The position numbers and the translations under genes were made by a program. Below are positions 56,668 to 64,000 of a stretch of 64,000 nt of DNA, in pieces. Where the stretch lies: the NCBI GenBank assembly GCA_964020085.1, contig OZ026597.1:15262015-15326014 (forward strand), given 5' to 3'. This DNA comes from Micromussa lordhowensis. Lineage: Eukaryota; Cnidaria; Anthozoa; Scleractinia; Lobophylliidae. Position 1 is the first letter of the stretch. The number at the start of each line of letters is the position of its first letter. The notes under the pieces are model-generated. The model had not been told where the DNA came from. It was given only the letters and a program-made list of their open reading frames with translations, and ran no database searches.

Positions 56668-59600
56668 ATGGTACTTTTAGGAGGATATTTCGTTCTTTTC
56701 GCATTTACCTCCTTCGCGACTGCGGTGCAGTTTTCACCTCCGAAGTATTCAGCGTGCCACAGCAAAGATTTCGGTTATGGTGGAACTGTCTGTGTTTGTT
56801 CGGACGAGCTGGAGTGCGACTCGTTTAGCGAGGGCACTACTCCATTGTTAGAACATGAATATGCTGTGTACACTAGTTCAAAAGCAGGCGATCGCTTTAG
56901 CTTGAGAACTGGGAAGGCACGGCAGGCTTGGGAAAGAGAAAAATTACATTTTCCAGAAGCTGAAGTCAAGTTTACTGTGAATCAGAGCGAAGTTTTTCAA
57001 ACAATTCTTGGCATAGGAGGTGCTTTCACAGGTTTGTACAAAAATGCAATATGAACAGTTTAAATCGGGTTTTTAACAAATTAACAAATTTCATGCGTCT
57101 TTCCTGTTATTGATCATGAATTTCGTCATAACATTGTCAAAGTAGCTGTGCATCCAATCCACGAGGCGATAGCCGAGTGGATCCGCAGACTATTTTGACA
57201 ATGCTATGACGAAATTCATTGTCAATAACAGGACAGATGCATGAAAAACTGACATCAATTTGCCGTTTACGATAACAAATTGTCAAATTGTCCGCTCTCG
57301 TTTGTTGACGCATAGCATAAATTATAAATTCATGTCTGTCCGCTTATTGACAATGAAAATTAGCCAATGAGCGTGCGAGAATTTCTGCAGTTATCATAAA
57401 ATAAATATTCCATGTTGCTTCTCTTCACTAATTTATGACATCAAAATGTGGTAAGAACAAAAAAGCAACACAAGTCGATAGAGTGTGTCACTGATGTTCT
57501 TAACTCAAGTCATTTGATCTGTGATCAATGTCTGAGCAGAGGCACGGTAAAGAACGAATGAAAATGCGAGAATAATATTTATTCGACAAATTATATAATA
57601 CTGAACAGGTGCATGTCAACTTGGAATCTATCTGTTTTATATAATAAATTAAAGAGGAAACAAAAAACTGTCAATGATGTCACCTATTTGTTTATCATCC
57701 AATAGCTAGATGATAGGTAAGATGCAATCAAAAATTCAAAATGCAAGAATAATGTGACTTATTATATATCTGATATGGTTGAGAGACAATATTGTGTGCA
57801 TTTGGTGTGTCTCACATTGCAGATGCTGCTGGAATTAACATTTTAAACATCAGCTCCATCTTGCAACAGAAACTCCTCTCATCCTACTTTTCCCAAGATG
57901 GCATTGAGTACTCCATTGGTCGTATTCCCATCGCCAGTTGTGATTTTTCTACCAGCCCATACTCTTATGATGACCACGAGGGAGATTTTGAAATGGTAAA
58001 CTTTACCTTGGCCAAAGAAGATTTCCATCTGAAGATTCCTCTCATGTTAACTGCAGTGAAGATAAGCAGACGGAACCTGAGATTCTTTGGAAGTCCTTGG
58101 GCTGCTCCTGCGTGGATGAAGACAAATGGCAAGATGCAGGGTGCCGGACAGTTGAAGGGTGTAGCTGGTGATAAATATCATAAAGCTTGGGCCCTGTACT
58201 TTGCAAAGTTTATCAAGGCCTATCAAGACAACGGGGTGAAGATTTGGGGGCTTACAGTTGAGAATGAACCATCAACTGGATTTATCAAGGGGTATGTGGG
58301 CATGTGAGGCTGCTTTTAAACTGCTGGCAGCTAGTCTGTTCTTCTCTTGAAATTTAGCAGGGATTATGAGGCGAGATGCTATAGCCTAAAGGGGAATAAA
58401 GGGCACCACACACACAAGAAGATTTTTCTTGTTTCACTTTCTTCCCTACTCCGCCATGACCATACCACCCTTTTATGTTCACAATGGCTAAACACTTGTC
58501 TAAGTGACACTTATGATTCATTTTGTGGGCTGTCAAAATGCAGCAACTTCTGCATTGGTCATGGCATTGATTGTCAACTTTCCATCAGTAACAAAAGTTG
58601 TGTTCATGAAGTTCACTGTATGTCTTGCACATTCTGGTGATTCTTAGTTAAAATAGCCACACTGAGTTGCACTTTTTTGCCTGTAATTTTCATACAGACC
58701 AGGTGGTACAAAATAAATTCTACAAATTTAATTACCAGTAGATCTTTTAAATAGAGCAGTTTTCAAGATGAGTGTTGTAAATCCAGAACTAATGTAATCA
58801 CTCTAGAGAATCACAAAGGACTCGGACAATTCAATGAACCAATCAAAACTTGATCAGAAGTAGACACAGAAAACTGATGTGAAGCGTGAGAAAATGTGTG
58901 CTTTCAAGTCACAACAATGGGTTTGGTTTTACTTCTGAATGGATGCAGCACCAAGTTGTATTGGCTACTGATGAAGGAGGCAGATTGCTTGACTTCTTCA
59001 ATGGATTCTGTCATTTTGAAGATGCTTAAATGTAACTGCTTAAGCTTATCATCTAGTATGGCATTCAATGTTTGTTCAAATACAGCTCTGAGTTTTTCAT
59101 CGAGGACAAAGCAAAGTTCATCTCAAGCAGTGCTTCTAAATTCTCTGAACTTGTCTCGTCTGGCATGATACTAAACAAACATTTGCTGACACACAAAGAA
59201 AAGCCTAATAAAACACACACTCTGAGATAATTGAGAAGAAAAGCTTCACAAAGCGATGTAATGTTGCGGACTTGACAGAGCTAAAAAAGTAACTGCCATC
59301 TTGTTCTGACTGCTGACCATCATCAATGTTGATGAAAAAGTGAATGATACAAGTTTATGCAGTGTTGTAATGCAAACCAGTTTCTTTTCTAGACTTGAAG
59401 CCAGCATATGTATCTAGCCTATACTCCAGCCAGCCAAATTAATTGAAAAAAATTATGTTCTTGACCTTTTGCTTGTAGGTATGCTTTTCAATGTATGGGT
59501 TTCACAGCAGAAATGGAAAGAGATTTTATTAAAGAAGACTTGGGACCAACCTTGGCCAAGTTTGGCTACTCTGATGTAAAGGTGATGATGGTAGATGACT

Positions 59601-61196
59601 TGCGAAACTTTGTTGAGCCATGGGCTGATACTATCCTTGGTGATCATCAAACTGCTAAATATGTTTCCGGCATTGCTGTACACTGGTACAATGAGGAACA
59701 AACAAACCCTGATGTACTTACAGCAACACACAAGAAGTGAGCTGTAAAATGTTATCTCTTGTATTTTAATGCATAGAGCATATATTTATTTTTCATTTTC
59801 AAGGAAATAATTGATGAAAATAAACTTTTTGCCATAATCAATAGTTCTTCAATTATTGTATGTTTGACCTTTACCTTGCGCAAATTACAATTAGAACTGT
59901 TTTTCTTCTGTTTGAATGACTAGCCATTGGAAAGCTTATGGTTATGTTAATTCTTGCATAATGTATAAGTGCAAACCAATGCTTTTTCGACCATGGTAGT
60001 GGACCTTTCAAAAGAAGTTTTGGCATCTTTGCTCACTCCTTTGAGGTTTTTCAGCCTTCATAACCATCCCCCTCTATCACCTAAATCTTATAACAAATAA
60101 AAGATCAGTCTCAAAATCACATGCTTCTTTACATACATGTCATTTGCCAGAGAAATGTCATGTTGCAAATACTTGAAATCTCTAGGCTCCTGTAGATTGC
60201 GTAGGTGCTATTTTACATGTTTTGAGTAAACCTCCAGGTTTTCCACGAAGATCCACCAGTTTGTTTTCCAAAATCATTTGATAGCCATGTAGGGATAGAA
60301 ATCCCTAGGTTGGTGTAATTGAATTTAGCAAACATTAACACCTTTTGGAATAATAATAATTGTAATATTTAATCTCTTTTGAGGAAGATCTCGTAACATT
60401 CCCTGTGGAAGGCGCTGTACATATGAACAGAGCATGCATGCAGCACAGATAGTCAAACTAAATGATTTTTGTATATGTATGTTTTCACAGATTCCCTAGT
60501 TACTTCATTCTCAACACTGAAGCCTGTGCTGGCTGGACAGGACCACCCTCTGAGAGAGGGGTCCACCTTGGACAGTGGTCAAGAGGAATTGAGTACTCCC
60601 ACAGCGTTATTGAGGCATGTACCTAGGTCAATAAGTACCTAATTAAATCAAATGTTGGAAATTTCTATGTGCGTGTACAAATTAATTTTCTTAAACAAGG
60701 AAAATGGATAACGAGGTCACTTATGCTATACATGAACTTCTATGTTGAGCTCTACAGAAAGTCAATAAATATTTGCATTGTTGGAGAAAAATTCTTAATA
60801 TAAACATTGTGATTTAATTTCTCAGATGTACTTTTTGTTTTTTAATTTTCATCCCATAGTAGCTTGAGGGAGAAGGTCATTGAAAATTCATAGGGGGTGG
60901 GTAGGTTTGTCTCTTTTACTGGGCAAGCCTGCCCAGAGGGAAGGAGCACGAACAGGACTCAGGTCCTATGCGAGGTGCTCCACCCTACCCTACCCAGACC
61001 AGAAAGACCAGAAAGATAGACCACAACACCGGGAACTACGTGCCCTACTCTTTTCGATGAGTGTGTGGGTTCTTTAACGTCCCCTGCTAACCATGTAACA
61101 TTTAAGATGCAGGAGACGGGGCCTACGGTTTATAGTCCTTATCCGAGAAGACTTGAATGTCTAACCATTTGCAGATATAATTACAAAGGCAGCACA

Positions 61197-61237
<41 letters not shown>

Positions 61238-62941
61238 TGGGGCTCGAACCCTCGACCTCCCGCACAGCAGACTGGCGCTCTACCAACTGAGCTAACCAGG
61301 CGGCGGTTAACCAGGCGGTGGTGTTTCACGGGCAAAGTTTCGAAAGGAAAATATAAAGCTAAATATTGGAATTTCCAAAGCGGTTTGGAGAGGCTCAGTG
61401 TGGAGGTGTGGTGGCCTCATGGTTAGTGCGCTTGACTCTGGAACGAGCGGTCCGGGTTTGAGTTCTGGCCGCGGACAGTGTGTTGTGTTCTTGGGCAAGA
61501 TATTTTAGTCTCACGGTGCCTCTCTCCACCCAGGTGTATAAATGGGTGCCGGCGAATTTAATGCTGGGGGTAACCCTGTGATGGACTAGCATCCCATCCA
61601 GGGGGGAGTAGAAATATTCCCAGTCGCTTCATGCTACTGAAACCGGGATAAGCTCCGGCCTAATGAGCCACTTGGCTCGCATGCAGACTTTACCCTGGAG
61701 AGGCTCAATACAAGAACTTACATAGATTACATAGTGGTAGTCTTCTTTGCAAATCCTGATGGTTCATTAGACAACAAAAATTGTTTAAGTGTTAATGAAA
61801 ATGATGCACTAAATGTCTTCATCATTAACAGAATTTATCTCATTGGTCTTCTGGATGGGTGGACTGGAACCTAGCTCTTAACATGGAGGGAGGACCCAAC
61901 TGGGTGAAGAACTTTGTTGATTCACCAATCATTGTTGATGCTGAGAAAGGTGTATTCTATAAACAGGTGTGTCACAAATTGTATCCATTTTATTGGCAAC
62001 TGTGTGTAAATGCGTAGATCTACCTGCTTATTTTTCTAGCCATTGTTCTCTCTCCTCCCTTTCTCCTGACCCACTCCTCTTAAAAGAGTCTTTTGTCATA
62101 TGCTCATTACTGTTTCCCAACAAGAAAGACATCAAGACTTTTGTGTACATGTACTTGTGTAGACTTCCTCTGAATGATTGCCTACTTAGTAACAATTTCC
62201 TCTAAATGAGTGACAACAAATCAGATAAAGTTCCTGGTGGGGAGAGGGGGCTCTAATATAAAAAGGATGAGGGTGCTCGTTGGAAATCTTGAAAAGAACC
62301 TCTTAAAGGTACCAAGACCAAGAAGCTCTTTTGTGGGCGTGGCTTTAAATGTATTTAACCCCTAGGAGATACCAGTTCCAGAACAACACATTATCTCCTA
62401 TATTGTCCAGCTCAATACCCTAAAAGGTACCTCAAAAGCTCCCGCTGTAGACCTTGTGAGGCTGAACACTCTAACAGGTCCCAAACCACATTTTAAACCC
62501 CTAAATGGTACAACGAGCATCCCTGTCCTTTTTATTTTGGAGTTCCCACCCCCCCCCCCCCCTAGGAGAACGTCAAGCAGATCTTAGATGTCTCTCACAG
62601 GATTTGAGTATCCAACAAGAGGCATCTGTTCTATCCCGAGCCTTTACTTGCTTGTTATCAGTTAGTTTCAATACAAGATTTTGTTTTTATTCTCGCAGCC
62701 TATGTTTTATCACCTTGGACATTTCAGCAAGTTTGTTCCACCTGGATCACAAAGAATAGGAGTTAACAGCTCTGAGGAAACTTCACTGGAATTCATTGGT
62801 TTTGTAACACCAGAGATGAATACAGTGTTTGTGATTCTTAACCCAGAGCCAAGAAATATTACCTTTGAGATCATTGACCAAAAACTAGGAATCATCACAG
62901 AAACTATTCTTTCTTATTCAATTCAGACTTATATTTGGTAG
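56668..62941 (+). CDS. GBA1: Lysosomal glucosylceramidase (acid beta-glucosidase, GH30)
   Basis: Cleaves glucosylceramide to glucose and ceramide in the lysosome. Six exons in matching phase: 56668-57031, 57823-58291, 59479-59736, 60491-60614, 61832-61966, 62699-62941; 530 residues, human about 536. A signal peptide occupies about residues 1-19 ([19 protein letters not shown]). Then come the paired cysteines of the mature N-terminus ([15 protein letters not shown]), GGAFTDAAGIN across the first junction, and [13 protein letters not shown]. The acid/base glutamate in VENEP is about E270 and the nucleophile in NTEAC is about E374. Further marks are [43 protein letters not shown] and a C-terminal beta segment ending YSIQTYIW. 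Intron 4 uses a GC donor (GAG/GCATGT). Introns 1 and 4 hold repeats. No break seen; an active enzyme is expected. Confidence 0.95.
57092..57410 (-). repeat. Palindrome-centred repeat, copy 2 (GBA1 intron 1)
   Basis: Reverse-orientation copy of the element at 45561-45890: GCGATAGCCGAGTGGATCCG, AACAGGACAGATGCATGAAA, and AATTAGCCAATGAGCGTGCG then AGAATTTCTGCAGTTAT. Core palindrome at about 57095-57245. Confidence 0.75.
60985..61310 (-). mobile_element. tRNA-derived SINE in GBA1 intron 4 (type with intact A and B boxes)
   Basis: Minus strand starts near 61305 with GGTTAGCTCAGTTGGTAGAG (A box) and GGTCGAGGGTTCGAGCCCCA (B box), followed by a tRNA-unrelated body (GAGTGTTGG reversed, GGGACGTTAAAGAACCCACA). 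The promoter boxes are close to perfect, so this copy looks younger than the other SINEs. A 12-bp AACCAGGCGG repeat flanks the head at 61293-61318. Confidence 0.75.
61397..61695 (+). mobile_element. tRNA-derived SINE in GBA1 intron 4 (GTGGCCTC type)
   Basis: Head GTGGCCTCATGGTTAGTGCG, worn B box GGGTTTGAGTTC, body ACAGTGTGTTGTGTTCTTGG, TGCTGGGGGTAACCC, end GATAAGCTCCGGCC and GAGCCACTTGGCTCGCATGC. It is the most complete copy of the family that also occurs at 12.4-13.3 kb and 44.1 kb. Confidence 0.8.
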
Positions 62942-63627
62942 CGGAAGTGCCAAAACAATTTTTTTAGAAATATAACAATAATAATTTTAACTCTTTTATA
63001 GGACACACTTCAAGTGAAAGTGATAATTTAAAAAGATAAAATCGCTAAGAATAATATGTTTTTTAAAAGTTTAAAAAGGACATATTTTTTTAGTTAAATT
63101 GCAACATCAACAGATGATATCAGGTAGACTGTTCTAGAGTTTGGAGGCAGAAACGGCAAAGACTTGAGACCCATAGGACTTCAAATTAAAGCTGACTGCA
63201 GAGTTCTGGCATGCTGGCATGCCCCGATTGTTACTCTTGCAGTGTCTTTCTCTCTCTACCCTGGAGTATAAAATTAAGGATACCATCAAACTATAAGGAA
63301 AGCCATGTGAAATTCCTTGGAGTGGAAGTCAAAATGGACTAGTTAGAAAATAAAAATCTAAAAAATCCAGAATCCCATCCATGCTAAGGGGATGCAGTGG
63401 GACGCTCCAGAAACTGGTAGTGGTTTGTAACTTTGGGCCAAGCCTGACAGACTTGAGCATCTAATCTAGCATAATACTCAAGAATTATATAGCCAACTCC
63501 CATCCCAAGTTATAAGTGTCAACTCTCAGTATAAATCTAAATATAATGCTTAAAACAGAACAAAACTTTACTGAAGTGGGTACCATTCTAATCTACTGTA
63601 TAATTACCTGTAGGATCATCTCTTAGT
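62942..63627. other. GBA1 3' flank, no gene seen
   Basis: Presumed 3' UTR and intergenic DNA. AATAAA-like strings occur near 63349, but none is a clear favourite. Confidence 0.4.
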
Positions 63628-63742
63628 TACCCTGTTTGCCAGAGGGTTTTTTTTTTCGTAGCGAAGCTGCGATTGTGAGCAGCGAAGCCGCGATCGAGAG
63701 ATAGCTTCGCTACAAAAAAAAAAACCTCTGGCACCCAGGGTA
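63628..63742. mobile_element. 115-bp MITE with 9-bp target duplication
   Basis: TACCCTG...GCCAGAGG on the left and CCTCTGGC...CAGGGTA on the right form the terminal inverted repeats, followed inward by T-run/A-run and GTAGCGAAGC/GCTTCGCTAC. TCTCTTAGT occurs directly on both sides (63619-63627 and 63743-63751). A 9-bp duplication is usual for Mutator-like transposons, so a MULE-derived MITE is likely. Confidence 0.85.
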
Positions 63743-64000
63743 TCTCTTAGTAAGAACAGAAATAAAAAGAATGACTTTCAAATTTTTGTATCTTATTTTT
63801 TGTGAAAACCAAAAAATATATGTCAGAAAAAAAGTTATAAAAAGACGAAAAATGTTCCTTGTTAACTGAGAATGTTGTGTCTGCGTAGATAAAATGTAGA
63901 CTTTGATAGGTCAATATAACAACTCACTATCGATTGATGCCAAAATCATGGTATTCAAAAAACTGCCCAATCATTGGTGAACATGCTGCTGTCAAATTTG

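Noticed and set aside
60615..60623. GT donors for GBA1 exon 4 (GCAT/GTACC and later)
   Set aside because: They create a stop at the junction or read through an in-frame TAG; the GC donor alone keeps the family sequence.
61230..61307. tRNA gene on the minus strand
   Set aside because: Good promoter boxes, but it continues into a long SINE body and lies inside a GBA1 intron.

Overview
The window is eukaryotic and looks like a cnidarian genome, most likely a hexacoral (stony coral or sea anemone). It is AT-rich, its genes have many introns with ordinary GT-AG borders, and it is crowded with tRNA-derived SINEs, foldback and MITE-type DNA elements, CR1/L2-like LINEs, a Penelope-like element and a DIRS-like element. 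The taxonomic call is inference. Three conserved animal genes could be assembled exon by exon with matching reading phase: SKA1 (plus strand, 7 coding exons, 30965-36750), ANO8 (minus strand, about 12 coding exons, 42086-50455) and the lysosomal glucosylceramidase GBA1 (plus strand, 6 coding exons, 56668-62941). A fourth gene, at 23439-26003, is an 854-codon open frame without coding introns whose product I do not recognise.

Layout: 1-6.2 kb is a graveyard of transposons (broken DIRS-like element, cut by a LINE fragment on the opposite strand, another LINE 3' end, and a decayed hAT-type transposase). 6.8-13.3 kb holds a tandem and inverted SINE array, two nearly identical 416-bp TTAA-flanked elements, and a SINE split by a foldback element plus a pentanucleotide satellite. 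13.3-23.2 kb is gene-poor, with one possible 39-residue single-pass membrane micropeptide on the minus strand and several palindromic elements. 23.2-26.1 kb is the orphan gene with a 5' UTR intron. 26.1-30.7 kb shows nothing convincing. 30.7-36.9 kb is SKA1 with a cell-cycle-type promoter and nested foldbacks in its introns. 38.4-41.4 kb has a strong T-over-A strand asymmetry with no gene. 42.0-50.5 kb is ANO8. 50.5-56.5 kb contains one candidate coding first exon with an X-box, then LINE and Penelope remnants around a 200-base assembly gap. 56.7-62.9 kb is GBA1.

The genes show no sign of working as a cluster: SKA1 acts at kinetochores, ANO8 at membranes and GBA1 in lysosomes. SKA1 and ANO8 are convergent. 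The most interesting items are the orphan gene, the micropeptide candidate, the Penelope terminus that folds like a hammerhead ribozyme, the GC-AG intron of GBA1, the X-box exon, and the strand-skewed 3-kb block.
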